From Lithospermum erythrorhizon (taxonomy: Eukaryota; Streptophyta; Magnoliopsida; Boraginales; Boraginaceae), in the NCBI GenBank assembly GCA_019722365.1, contig JADFUC010000954.1, forward strand, positions 1,364,001 to 1,428,000: a DNA stretch of 64,000 nt, given 5' to 3'. Below the pieces are notes generated by a model. The model was not told the DNA's origin, ran no database searches, and saw only the letters and a list, made by a program, of their open reading frames with translations. Shown piece after piece: positions 38,192 to 50,600 of this stretch. Position 1 is the stretch's first letter, and the number at the start of each line of letters is the position of its first letter. The position numbers were made by a program, and so were the translations under genes.

Positions 38192-40400
38192 ATGGCTTTT
38201 CTGCATCCATTTTCTACTGAAACTTGCCTACCAAAAAGCAAGACCTTTGAGTGGCTAAACCCAAATCCATCTTTGAAAACAACCTCAAAAGTCAATGTTT
38301 TTTCAACTTCAAGAACCAAAACCAATGGTCAATATTGTTATTCACAACCACCCCATAAACCTTATCCTGTTACTAGAAACATTGGTGATAAAAACCTGAA
38401 GCATCAACAAATCAAGAAACAGTGGACGTACCGCCATCAGGCAGTGGCGGAGAAGCTAGGCAGTGATGCACCATTGTCGGAAGAAGTGGAGGGGGAGATG
38501 GAAGTAGTGAAGTATGATTGGACACAAGAATGGTATCCACTTTATCTGACTAAAGATGTACCTGATGATGCACCTCTGGGTCTTACAGTCTTCGATAAGC
38601 AGCTTGTTTTGTATCGTGATGGAAATGGAGAAATTAGATGTTACCAAGATCGTTGCCCCCATAGGTAAATGCTTTCTTCCTCCACTTCATTTACCAACTC
38701 ATATGTTACAGATAGATCACTAACTTCAGTGAAATTTGGGAATCAAACAACATAACATAGTTTTATGCTGAACTGCTTCAATTCTTGAAATCAAATCTTA
38801 AATGATCAACCAAACCAAGCCTTATCTCATTAAGTGGGGTTGGCTATATAAATATGACTCTCCAAGCAGCAATTGTGTTGGATCATCTTCTGTTAAGCGC
38901 ATCAACTCTAGGTCCTTCAATATAGTATCCATTCAACTCTTCTTCGGTCTACCTCTGTCTCTACGTCAATTTCAAATATTAAATGATTCATCGACTTAAC
39001 AAATAGTCAACAAAGTCATTCAAATAAACAAACGAATTGCTCATCTGATTGACATTCTTTGCAGGTTAGCAAAACTCTCAGAAGGTCAATTGATTGATGG
39101 AAGACTTGAATGTCTTTACCATGGTTGGCAGTTTGAAGGAGATGGTAAATGTGTAAAAATACCTCAGGTATGTCCTCAATCCACTGCCTATATATATTTA
39201 ACTTATTTATCTTCATCATATAAGTAAAAAAGAAAATTTATTTGGGATCACTTGTATGTATAGCTTACAGCAGATGCAAAGATTCCTAAATCAGCTTGTC
39301 TAACAACATATGAAGTGAAAGACTCCCAAGGGGTATTATGGGTGTGGATGTCTCACAAGACACCCTCTAATCCTGCCAAGATTCCCTGGTTCCAAAATTT
39401 CGACAGACCAGGCTTTCGAGATATTTCCACCATCCATGAACTCCCATATGATCATTCGATCCTCCTAGAGAACCTCATGGATCCAGCTCATGTACCAATC
39501 TCACATGATCGAACTGATTTCACAGCCAAAAGAGAAGATGCAGGGCCTCTGTTTTTCGAGGTCGCAGAGAGGACTGATCGCGGCTTTGCAGGCTGGTGGG
39601 GAAAGGAAAAGGACCGCTCCTCAATCCCAAACTACATACCCAACTTTCTGAGGTTTGATGCTCCTTGTGTACTCCAGAACAATAGAGAAAGTGTGAATGA
39701 GAAAGGCGAGAAGGACTACTTTTCTGGTCTATTCCTATGTAGACCATCTGGTCAAGGGAAATCAATGCTGATAGTGAGATTTGGGAACACTAGAGAAGCA
39801 CCAGGACTACTCAAATACATCCCCTCGTGGTACCTTCATCAGAACGCCAGTAAAGTGTTCGAGCAAGATATGGGGTTCCTGTCTTCCCAAAACGAAATTT
39901 TGATCAAGGAGAAACTTCCAACAAAAAAATTGTATATTAATCTGAGCTCCTCTGATATATGGGTGGCTGAATATAGGAAGTGGATGGACAAAGTCGGGAA
40001 TGGGATGCCCTACCATTTTGGTCATAATACCGTTACACCACCTACGGAGCCAGCTGTAGTAGAACATGCTCCTGCAGGTTTTGTCGCCAACTTCTCAGCT
40101 TCACAGCCTGCAAAGGGTGGAATTGGGACAATGCATGCGCCTAACTACGCTAACCGCTATTTTAGACATGTGGTGCATTGCAAAGGATGCAGAAATGCGG
40201 TTAAGGCATCTCATAAATGGAAACACATTCTCTCTATCGTTGCTGCTGCCTCGACAGCATTAGCTATTATGTTGTATTCAAGACAGTGGAAGGCATTTCT
40301 TCTGTTAACTACCTCCCTTTCTTTGGCTGGAGTTTATGCTTGCTCTACCATCATTGCAATGAACACCACCAACTTCATAAGAACACACCGAAGGTTGTAA
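38192..40400 (+). CDS. TIC55: TIC55, chloroplast inner-envelope Rieske oxygenase (3 exons, 570 aa)
   Basis: Exons 38192-38664, 39065-39167 and 39264-40400 join in phase. The first ~100 residues are a Ser/Thr-rich plastid transit peptide. The Rieske [2Fe-2S] site is C155-P-H157 and C174-x2-H177 (CYQDRCPHR and CLYHGW). The mononuclear iron site is N262, D265, H268, H273 in [14 protein letters not shown]. Near the C-terminus are a CxxC motif (C498-K-G-C501) and two hydrophobic helices ending NFIRTHRRL. This combination and the sequence [20 protein letters not shown] identify TIC55 rather than its relatives PAO and PTC52. Known role: first described as a component or regulator of the TIC import machinery, later shown to hydroxylate primary fluorescent chlorophyll catabolite in phyllobilin formation. 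The CxxC is a proposed thioredoxin target. The gene appears intact. Confidence 0.96.
38800..38975 (-). repeat. SINE-like repeat (Au-type body) in TIC55 intron 1
   Basis: The + strand reads AACCAAGCCTTATCTCATTA then AGTGGGGTTGGCTATATAAA, and later TCAACTCTAGGTCCTTC and TCTTCGGTCTACCTCTG. This is a widespread plant dispersed repeat whose GTGGGGTYGGCTA core resembles the body of Au-like SINEs in reverse orientation. Family naming is from memory and tentative. Confidence 0.4.
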
Positions 40401-43180
40401 AGACTGCAATTTTTCTCCTACTTTCATGTAATTACCACTCCACCCCATACTTTATTTTATTGGATTTATGTATCTAAGCAACAACTTATACAGACAGAGA
40501 CGGTATTCTAGGGGGTATTTTAAATAATAGATTTGTTAGTAGATTGTGTCTTAGGCATATACATTTAGTATTCATATTCGTAAAAGAGTAAGTTCAAAAA
40601 AAGAAACATGTTCATTATATCCAATTTGGAACTATCCAGAAATTCAGTAGGGACATTATAATGGATTATTGTTTGTGTATCAAGCGAGCTGCTATTAATA
40701 CTACTAGCACATGTAAGTCATGTTTAATTATAGTTTTTATAACATAATTATATGTATAATAGAATATTGATCTTGGCAATGTGCACATGCAAGCAGTCCG
40801 ACACAAGAACTATTGTCTAGAATAGAAACCATTTATAACATGACAAATTCCAATTTTGTAAAATCAGCGACTTCAAATATCATCATATACCACCAATTTA
40901 TTAATGTATAACGGCGTTAGGGAAAGGAAAAAGAAAAGAATGGCTTAGAAAAATAGGAGGGTGACTAAATAATATGCTAGACACCAATTTATTGGCGTTG
41001 TGAAATTCACGTGAAAGACCCACTTACCTTAGATTTTCTCAATATATTATATCTCATCCCACAGTCCCTACTCCACGGCAATGTTGTATGAAAATAGTAG
41101 GTCATGCCCAAATGGAAATTATATTGTACACTCCTCTTCACATTCATTCCATCTATTATCTAATGTAATAGAATACATCGGCGTGTCGCGTCGTATATCG
41201 AGTAAGAAGGGGTGTATAGTATGCGGCCTTCTGCTGATGGCGAGGGAGGTTGTTCGAGTGCTTGAGTAAAGTCTGAGAAACAGTATCTAGTCTTTCTGAG
41301 GTTCGAACTAAGCCTGCATTTTTAGCGTTACGGGCCTTGATCAAAGAAAAAGGGAAATTAGGCGCTTGTTTCCTAGAGGCCTTGTTTATGGGCATACCGT
41401 TTCACAGGCTCTGCTTCGTTAACTGCGGCTCGATACAATAATTAAAAAACGATATTTCGGCCCAAATGCATTCAAGATTTAAAACTTGTGCGTCCAGATA
41501 GTGTCGAGAATCAAGAAAAAATAGAAATAGTGAATCGAAGATCACAGATGGATCACTGTCTTTATCTTTATCCACGGAATACTATCATATGTGAGATACA
41601 TCTAATATAATAAGAGTAGTTAGTGTGATGGATAGGGGCGTAAATGAATCCCCAAGGTTTGATTCGAGATTATTCATTTCGAAATAATTAGATTCGGTAA
41701 ATTTCTGACGATCAGCGATAAATGCGAATGTTTGAAATCGATATTCGTGAATCGGCCCGACAGGTTCAATCGATAATATATTTTAGAGCTTTGTACGGCT
41801 GTATATTAGTCGAATTGCTTGCGAATCTTACGATAAACAATGCTGGCCGCTTTATCGTTTTATGTCCATTGTCAGATTAGTACGTCTACAGCCGAAAGCG
41901 CAATATAACCACTCCGCCGTATTTATTGATGAGATCATGAGATAATTAGGTCGTATTTGTTATTTAACTCTCTGCGCGATTTCGTCTACCATCTGCGAAC
42001 TTCGTTTCATTTGTTGTTATCATAGACGATGATATTAGGTTGTAATACAAACATACGAATCACGTCAGAGTAACTGGATTTTGAGTTTCGAGTTGTTTTT
42101 GACTTTGACTTTTTGGGCGATTTTGGTTTGCGTGTTTGTGTTACTTTTTAAGGTGATGATGATTTTTTAGATTATTTAATTGAAATCGATCGTCGTATCT
42201 TGGCATGACGTTTGTTTTGCGTGTGGCGTCTGAGACTTTTTAACTTTTCTTGAAAGCCTAAATCGAACTATTAAATTCATAAATGAAAAAGATTTGAAGC
42301 TGAGGCTTTTGAGCGGTTCGAAAAAAATAGACGAAACAGGCAGATATTATTGTAAAAATGACCTGAAATTGATATTGGTAAAATCGGCGAGCCAGAATAA
42401 TGAGAGCAGGCCAATTCAAAACTTGAGGTATTGGTTACATTCGGATCGTTCTGACCACAGTCGTGGCTCGTTATCGAAGATATTTTAAGATCTTTAGATT
42501 CATCTGTTATGCGTAGTAGAATATTTGTGAAAAAACTACATGTAATCGATTTATCTGCAGAGTTTAATGAAAATGAACACAGATAAACATATATGCTAGT
42601 TACAAATTGAACCAAAACGCGATAGTGGAACAAAAAGCTTAAAGGAGGCGAAGTACCCTTGATCTTTGGTACGCTGGGCCTATTCTCAAGCCCATATTGC
42701 TCGAAATTTATTCGGAAACTAATACCAACCATTAAATCGAACATGTACTATGAAACAAAGAACTAAAATGAACATAAAAAATCGATACTTTACGGTGATT
42801 GACAGCATTAAGGAGGAATGTATAATGCTTTGTGAGCGATCTTTGTTGAAAAAGCGAGGGTAATACCGATTCTACGTCATTTATACTTTGCGTGTGTTTG
42901 ATGAAATCGATAAAATGTGCGTTATTCTCATTGCCGTTGTGTTTCTTCATTTAACTACGATAAAATCAATAGATACCGCGTTAAGATGTCCCTCACAAGA
43001 ATACTGTCACTGACCCGATGCCATTTTTTCCACTTCGCAAGCAGAGGTACAAGAATAAAACTTGAGAGGAGTCTTAAAATGAAAGCCTACGTGTGGACTT
43101 AGAGAATCATAAAGCGGTAGTTCTTTGAAAACATTTAAGCAAACAAAGGGAGAGAGACTTGATAGTTTGGAATGGGTTCC
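40401..43180. other. TIC55 3' flank and repeat-rich intergenic DNA
   Basis: About 160 bp of likely 3'UTR is followed by AT-rich DNA. From about 41150 the texture turns CG-rich and frame-broken (for example 41640-42000, 42100-42240). No gene family is recognised; the open frames at 41081-41395 and 42277-43102 overlap on both strands and carry no motif. Confidence 0.5.
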
Positions 43181-44623
43181 CATATAAAAATTAAATATTG
43201 GTTTGAATCAAGAAAAGAAGAAATGTGGAGACAATTGGCAAATCTTTGTTGTAGTTTTCTTTCAAATTCCTTTCTATTTTAGTTAATTCGGTTGGTAAAA
43301 TATTGTATTATATATCTTTGTTGTAAGCTACGAGCATGCGTAGGCTTTGAATTCTGATTCCAAGCGTGTTTTTTATGGTGTATCGGAGAACTTTGGGTTT
43401 CCCTAACTCATTGATTTTTTTGTGTTTTTAATGACAGCAATGTCTTTCATTTGAGATGAGCTTATTCCCCGTCCAACCGACTACGGCGCTCGGTATTACT
43501 TTCAGCATAAATGTCTTCCCACAGTCGTTATGGCCAGACAGGGTGAAATTTATTACTGTCATGTCAGACCTTGGCCAAATGAAGGACCGGTCGCCGCAAT
43601 TACGAATAAGGGCAAATCAAACCTTTGACTCAGGTGGTAGAGGCGTCGAGAGAGACCACAGTGTGACATTATCGGGGCCGTGAATCGCGCCCCGAGGAGG
43701 ATGTTGCGAAATCCATAAATGACGATTGGACCCCAGGGAATAGAGCGACCCTTGAGTCATGAGGAAAAATTACCGTGAGGGGTGATCGCCGGCTCGATTA
43801 GGGATTCACTCAGAGCCAGGAGACCTCCCGGAAAGCCAATGATGGCGGGCCAATGGCCAAAGCCGACCACGAGCAGGGGCAAAGGGCAATTTTAAGGAAT
43901 AAGTTGTGTCTCTGTGACGTCGTGATAAATTTGTCGTGGGACATAGCGATAGGTCGCCCCAGACAGGTAATGTCGTTTCCATGGCTTAATACATGGATTA
44001 TAGATTGAGGCCAACCAAGACATATGTTGCATTCTTTATTTTTAATTTAGATCGTTTTAATCCCTACACTCACCAAATTTAAAGCTCTTGATTACATTTG
44101 AACATAAATTGCATGATTACTCTTTGTTAGAGACGGGGAGGATAAGTGAGTTGAAAAAAAGAAAACTCCCGATTCAGCTTAGACGAGAGAGAACTTGTGA
44201 GAGAGGCACATAATAATAGCATGGATAAAAAGAATTTGTACGATTGGATAGTCGCACTTTAAAAGAAATATAATCCACAGTGAATAAATTGGTTGATGGT
44301 ATGAACCAGAGGAAAGATGACCATAGTAAAGGAAATCTTTCAAATCGAAAAAAATTTGTGCGTGTAGCTAATGGTGACCTGCTTTTAATAAAAGGGAGGA
44401 AGCATTGTCCAGCTTTCGATAAATTATGTACGAAAATGTTTTTGTATGTTCCCGTTGCTTATGTAATTTGATTCCGGTTAGTAGAATTGACATTCGATAA
44501 TTGTTGTGCTAAATTTTTTCCCGTTCTTGTATCTTGAGGATCAATGGCCCAGGGCCGGCGATTAGCGTGTTGAGATTAGGGATAGCCTGTGCTTTTCTTT
44601 AATGAACAACACGAAATTAAGTT

Positions 44624-44944
44624 TTGATTAACTTGTTTAACATACCGGTTATTTTGAACATTGTTTTGGTTTTAATTCTCGTGCAGTTGATTTTATTTTA
44701 TTGGCATTATCGCCTAGGACATCCGAATTTTCAGTATTTGCAAAAGTTATTTCCCAAATTATTCTTGAATAAAAATTTGAAAATGCAGTGTGATATATGT
44801 GAGTTGGCGAAACATACTCGTTCGACTTTTACACACAAAAATTACACTCCTACTAGTCCTTTCTCAATTATTCATAGTGATTTGTGGGGACGCTTGAGAA
44901 GTCAGCTACCACAACAGGCATTGATGGTTAAATGCGTTTATTGA
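44624..44944 (+). pseudogene. Copia GAG-pre-integrase / integrase N-terminal fragment
   Basis: This is the longest open island in the first half of the element. It has the HHCC-type zinc motif of the integrase N-terminus (H in WHYRLGH, CxxC in CDIC) and ends at the HSDLWG block, where the integrase core begins. The frame is lost immediately after it. Confidence 0.8.
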
Positions 44945-46499
44945 TGATAAATGCACCAACGTGGGTTTATTTATTAAAAAATAAATCGGATAACGTTAAT
45001 GTATGTCAAATTTTTGAAGATAATCTGAGCCAATTTGGCATCTATAAAAATTTTACGTACCGATAGCGGACATAATATTTTAACTCTACTCTAAAGAGTT
45101 TTTTATTAGCGTGGCATTATTAAATCAAAAGTTAACGTGTTTATACACCCCGACAAAATGGGGTTCTTTGAGCGAAAAAACGATGAAACTTGTTGGAGGT
45201 TGCAGAACCATTATGTTTCTGATCGTGTTCCAAAGTATTTATGGGCGATGTCATTAACTACATTTTGCATTTAATAAAGCGGAGGCTTCTGTCATTGTTA
45301 TTGAATTTAACGCACTTATTCCCTAGCACAACTTATCCCGTCTTTTTCTAATGTCTTCCGTCAAACTTTTGGGTGTCTTTGCGTTTGTGCGTATACGTCC
45401 AGCGAATCGTTCAAAACTGATCGAAGATCCTAAAAATGCATTTTTATTTGGGTATTTGGCTACTCAAGGGATATCGTTGTTTTTGTCACCGAGCAGAAAG
45501 AAGAAAATATTTACTCACGTGATGTGACTTTTTTGAAAATACACTTATTCACTCCCGTAACTTGACAGGGAGGCATGGCTCAAGTAAAAGCCCAATCCAT
45601 GAGTTTTGGATGGCCACACTAGCGATTACACTATACAAAAAATCATGATTCTGACCCGATCTACTCTGCCTACAGACAGCAAAGCTGACCACACTTGAAG
45701 TTCAAGGCCTTGACGAAACCTCAGGCGAACTATGTGTGTGGTGTCAGCGAGAAATAATCTCGAGGTCAGTCTTCGGCGTAACCCGTCGACCGTGTGCTTG
45801 ATCCTCACGGAGCGTGATCCCGTCGGTAATAGCCTTTATGAATCTTGATGTCCCACATTGCCCTAAGAAGTAGCCTGAAACGAGACATCGCATTGATACA
45901 TTTTATAGCTTCTTGTGAATTTGTCCAAATCTTTGTTATTCCAGGGATATTAAAGAAGCCTTTCTTATACCCGGCATGGAAAAATGCGATGCTTAGAAGA
46001 GATGTGACGCTCGAAAAAAGCATACATGGAATTTAGACATTTACCGCTTCCAGGGAAAAAGAGGCCGGTAAAGGGATGTAAAAATGAGTGCTTGCGAAAT
46101 AAAGTACAATGAAAATGGAAAAATTGATAGATCTGGCTTGATTATTAGCTAAAGAGGTTCCTTCCGGACTTATGGGATCAACTTGATTGAAAGCTTTCAT
46201 TTTAGTGGCTAAGTTAAACACCGTCGAGTTCTCGCTTTCCTCGTATTAATCAAGGCCAGTGCCTTGGTGGATATTAAAAATGCATTTGTAATGGGGGAGG
46301 CTGGAGGAAGAAGTCTCGTAATCTGACCACACGGATTTGAGAAAGATAAGAGAGTCGAGTGTGCGAGCACCAGAAAATCATTATATAGTGCCAACAATCG
46401 CTTTAAGCGTAGTTCCCTGGTCTAGCGATAAAATTCGTGGTACAAAGCTAGTCGAGGCCGGTCCTTTTGTTAAGTCAAGTATAGGAGTAAAGATAAATT

Positions 46500-47201
46500 A
46501 ACTATTTACAATTATACGTTGATGACGATATCGTCTGAGGAAATAATGCCACAGAAGCAAAAAATATAAAAGAACTTCTTGCAAGAGAATTTGAAGTCAA
46601 GGATTTGGGGATGTTAAAATATTTCTTAGGAATAGAAATTGAGCAGTAAGCAAGGAATGCTCGGTATCCCAGAAAGGAAATACCTGCGGATTTATTAAAA
46701 AGAAACATGGATGTTAAATTTCTGAGCCTAGTACTACGCAGTGGAACTTGGGAACAAAGATCAAATGTTTAAGGGCGAGTCAGTGGATAAAACTATGTAT
46801 CAACAATTGGTTGGGAAAATTTAATTTACACATCGCTGTCTGAACCAGATATTGCATTTGCGGTTAGTCTCGTGACCTTGATATATCGCAACCCATGTCG
46901 AGGACATCTTGATGCAGTTTATAGGATACTCAGATACTTGAAACAATCACCGGAAAATGGATTATTTTTTAAGAAGACAGAAGACAGGACTATAAAGGTA
47001 TTCACGGATACAGATTGGGCAGGATCAATCGATGACAGAAAATCAACTTCAGGCTATTGCACAGTGATTTGGGGAAATTTAGTTACATGGAGGAGTAAAA
47101 AGCAGAATGTAGTAGCTAGAAGTAGTGGAGAAGCAGAGTTCAGATCAATGGCACATGGAGTCTGCGAAGCAGTTTGGATAAAAGAATATATGAAGAACTA
47201 G
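46500..47201 (+). pseudogene. Copia reverse transcriptase C-terminal part and RNase H
   Basis: It contains YVDD at 46514, then a conserved AREFEVKDLGMLKYFLGIEI block. After frame breaks, a clean open stretch at 46872-47201 carries the copia RNase H signatures DTDWAGS, KSTSGY, WRSKKQ and SSGEAE. The normal continuation (the conserved CDNQSA-type block and the ADILTKGL block near 47235-47400) can be made out but is frame-broken. Confidence 0.85.
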
Positions 47202-47630
47202 ATATAATCACGATGGACGTCTGACTCTATTGTGATAACCCGATCGACTATCGATGTCGCCTTAACCCGATGCAACCACGACCGGACAAAACATGTGGAG
47301 AATTACATAAAACCAATCGAATATGTTAGCGGGGCAACAACTAAGCGGACATTCTTACAAAGAAGGATTATCGAGCGAAGTTCCCGATGTATTACTTAGC
47401 GGCTTCGGACTCGTTGATATATACCGTCCGGGCAAGGGAGTGTAAGAAATAAGCGGGTTTGAAATTGAAAGGAAGAATGTAGGAAACTTGGTGGCAAAAT
47501 CTTTGTTAGCCGGGTTTTTTACTTTTGAATTCCTTTCCTATTTTAGTTAGTTAGATTTAGTAAATGTTGTATTATATATACTATTATAAACTACCGACAT
47601 AAGTAAGCTTTGAATTAGGCCGTGGCGGCA

Positions 47631-50600
47631 GGTGAATTAAGCGCGGGAGTCTCTGATGGCCCTTACCGCTGGAGTCAAATTAAAATTTTGCCGCGAGCCG
47701 CGAGTAAAGGCTGATCACCGTTGGTTTGTGTCCGGAGTGTGCGTTAGGGCTAAATTGATCGCTTTTTGGTTGATTGGTGTGAAGCGTGACTCAGGTCTAG
47801 GTTCCTCGGCCGAACCTCAGCCAAAGGCTTCGTCGGTCGAGGAAAGGGTTTTGTTGCAAGAATTCGACTGCAGGCTGCATCCAATTCATTATTGAGCGCA
47901 GCAAAAAATTCAAACACTACTATGCTCTCTTTTCTTTTCACAAACTTGATATTGCGGCAATCGGGTCATGTTCGAGTATAAATCAGTTCTGCCCATGAGA
48001 GGTTTTGGTGGAAAAATATGCAGTGACAGATAAGTTATTCTGTCTCAAATCTCGAACTCTGTTTTTCAATTCATACAACTGGGATGTGTTTCATTAATGC
48101 AGCTTGTGGTTTTAACCTGCGTCGAATATCTTTAAGCGGATAGAGTTTAAGTATTGGCGCCTGATGTCGGACTCCATAGAGTTGATCAATAGAGGCCATG
48201 ATGGGTTTTCGGCCTCCCCAACCTGAATAAATAGTAGTTTAGTCGAAAGGAAAGAATGGCTTGGAGACTTAATTGTAAATCTTTATTTAGTCGTTTTTTC
48301 TTTAAATTAAACTACATTTTTAGTTAGTTAGATTTGGTAAATATTGTATTATATATACTGTTGTAAACTCTGAACCTGACCCAATGTGGGAATACGCTCT
48401 AAAAAGGCTCTGAGATAATATCATTAGAGTCTTGGTCAATCGAGGCCAGGAAACAGCATGTCAGAAATTTCGTAATAAAGCCTTTATCCGACTCGAAATC
48501 AAAACACAAAGCGAGCTCAAATATTTCTATCAAATTAAATCAATAAACAATGAATCTCTGAAATCGTCGTAGCTTGGCTTGGGAGCTTCATGGTTAGACC
48601 GGTCGAGTTGATAAAGCATAAATTTTATTAGTTTTCTCGCTGATAAATAATAAAATTCTTTATACGACCAATTCATTAACAAATTAATTTTAAGCTAAAC
48701 AATAAAAAAAATAATGTAATTACCTTCTGTACTCCCAAAAAAGTATTTAGGTTGAATACAAAAATGCAAACTATTTCTTACTTCCACTTACAAAAAGAAA
48801 ATGCCCTTTTCGTTCCCTTCCAAATCACAAGTAAAAACAAACAAAACATTGCCGATAACTGGCAAGCAAATTGATAAAAAGCAAAGTGCCAAAGTCAAAC
48901 ACTTCGGAAATTTCAAGATTTAGCCACCAACCCCATTATAGCAACATCCCTCATGCTTCATCAAGTTGACTTTCTTGACCCACATCCTCACTTTTTCTCG
49001 ACGAAAACTATTTCTATGATATATAAAGTCTTGAAAATTACTTCTCATCATGGAATTTTACACCAAACGGACCCGTTTGGTATCTAAGTAAGGGCAAAAT
49101 CGGTAAAATTTGGATCCGTGATAATAGAGGATCTTTTCCCTTAGTAACATATGCTCCCTCCTGAGAAGTTTATTTAATTATAAATTTTGTTTAATTAATT
49201 TATATATATTGTAAGAAATATATTAAGTCGTTCGATTTTATTTACTCCATTGTTTGTCCCTTCACTTTGGGATAGAGTAAATTGAAGTAAAATCTAAATG
49301 GAGATTAAAGTCGATCCATTTTTTTAAAGAGGCATATTAAATAGGGAGATTTACTTCAAGAATTCGATTTAAAATTGCCAATCGGCTTACATTTTAAAAT
49401 CAGAATCAACTTCTCTTAGGATGAGGATAAGTAAATAAAGGGCTAAGTAAAATATTTGATAAAAAATTAGCAAAAGAAATATCACTATAACAGTATTTAT
49501 CTATTAGTTTAGATAAGTATTGGTTATAACTAATTTCATTTATTTTTTAGGTTTTTTGGTAGAGGCCTCTAATGTGCGTAATTTTTATGTGAGTATGTCT
49601 GACTTTTACGTCTTGTTTGGGTAGGCTCACCGTGCTCCTTTTATTTTAGCGGCTGCAGGCAATTTTTAATTTAAAATCTAGCGATAAATGATTATCATTA
49701 CGCAAAAGCAGTAACATTTGAGAAATGAATATGTGCTCCACTCTGATTTTTATCACAAACCCAAGAGAATGAAATGCTTGAAATTAGGAGACGAGCATGG
49801 GTGGCCCAGCGTCTTGTGTCTGGCGAGGTCGTGTTCGGTCATAACTGTATGAGAAAGTGGTTAGAGGATTTTTTCGCCATTGGTTGAAGGCTCTTACGTC
49901 TTCAGTTCTTTCTTTCACTTGAGTTTATGATTTGTATTGTTGAATTGATGAATGTAATCGTTTGATGTGTATTAAAAAATTAAAAAAAAGAAAAAAAATG
50001 AAAATCTTGAAATAGGCCCATGTTCTTCTTATATTAAAATGGTATTTTGTCTACAGCAGCTATATTAAAGAATAGGAGGCGCATTTTAAATGTTTGTAAT
50101 TAAAATAAATTCTTGGCACTTAACTTACTTGTATGCATTTTCATACTCTGCTTGTATACCAAATTTTCAAACCCCATGACTTCATAGTCCGAAAATCCCT
50201 TGTGTAGCCAGCCTTGCTTCCCACAAAATTCAAGCCACAACACTGATATAGTTTCATGACTATCAAGCTAATAAAAAGCATCAAAAGATGCTGTTGCGAC
50301 AAATTGAAGAGCCTTACCTATCAAATTGAATTGTCTTGATTTGCTTTTTAGTCTAATTTCTGCCACAATTAATCAAACGGTTTATCTTCATGATTTCATT
50401 TAACACAACAATTAGTCAAGCTTCATATACATATGTACATCTAAATATCTCATGTTATCTTCGTAGTTAACAAAATGAAATTACTTGAGAATGCAAATTG
50501 ATTTCAGCAAAAAAATTGTAACCTCTTTTTCTACAATTTTGATTTCAAAAAAATTTGGATATTTTTTAGTAATATTAGTTTGATTGGTTTCGTCTTATCG

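Larger units (their letters stand above)
43184..47630 (+). mobile_element. Decayed Ty1/copia LTR retrotransposon with two LTRs
   Basis: The 5' LTR (about 43184-43372) and 3' LTR (47441 to about 47630) share TTTGAA..AAG-AAGAATG, CAAATCTTTGTT, CCTTTCTATTTTAGTTA and TATTGTATTATATAT. A degenerate Met-tRNA primer site (ATGGTGTATCGGAGA, about 43375) follows the 5' LTR. A purine tract (AAGGGAG, 47434-47440) precedes the 3' LTR. In order between them are a protease-region piece near 44340-44470 and the GAG-pre-integrase zinc motif (WHYRLGHPN, CDICELAKH, 44700-44830). Integrase-like sequence (45000-45250), the reverse transcriptase YVDD (46514) and an RNase H domain with TDTDWAGSIDDRKSTSGY (46872-47201) follow. 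Many frameshifts and stops make it inactive. Confidence 0.85.

Noticed and set aside
38192..40400. Could this be pheophorbide a oxygenase (PAO) or PTC52 instead of TIC55?
   Set aside because: All three share the Rieske and mononuclear iron sites. The WYPLYLTK N-terminal block, the [34 protein letters not shown] core and the NFIRTHRRL end are TIC55 features.
42277..42950. 155-codon and neighbouring minus-strand open frames
   Set aside because: Low-complexity composition, overlapping frames on both strands and no motif, in a repeat-like block.
43456..43683. 75-codon open frame just after the copia primer site, a candidate gag start
   Set aside because: The position suits gag, but apart from a short FPVQP-like word no gag motif is present and the frame is lost at once. 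It is treated as part of the decayed element.
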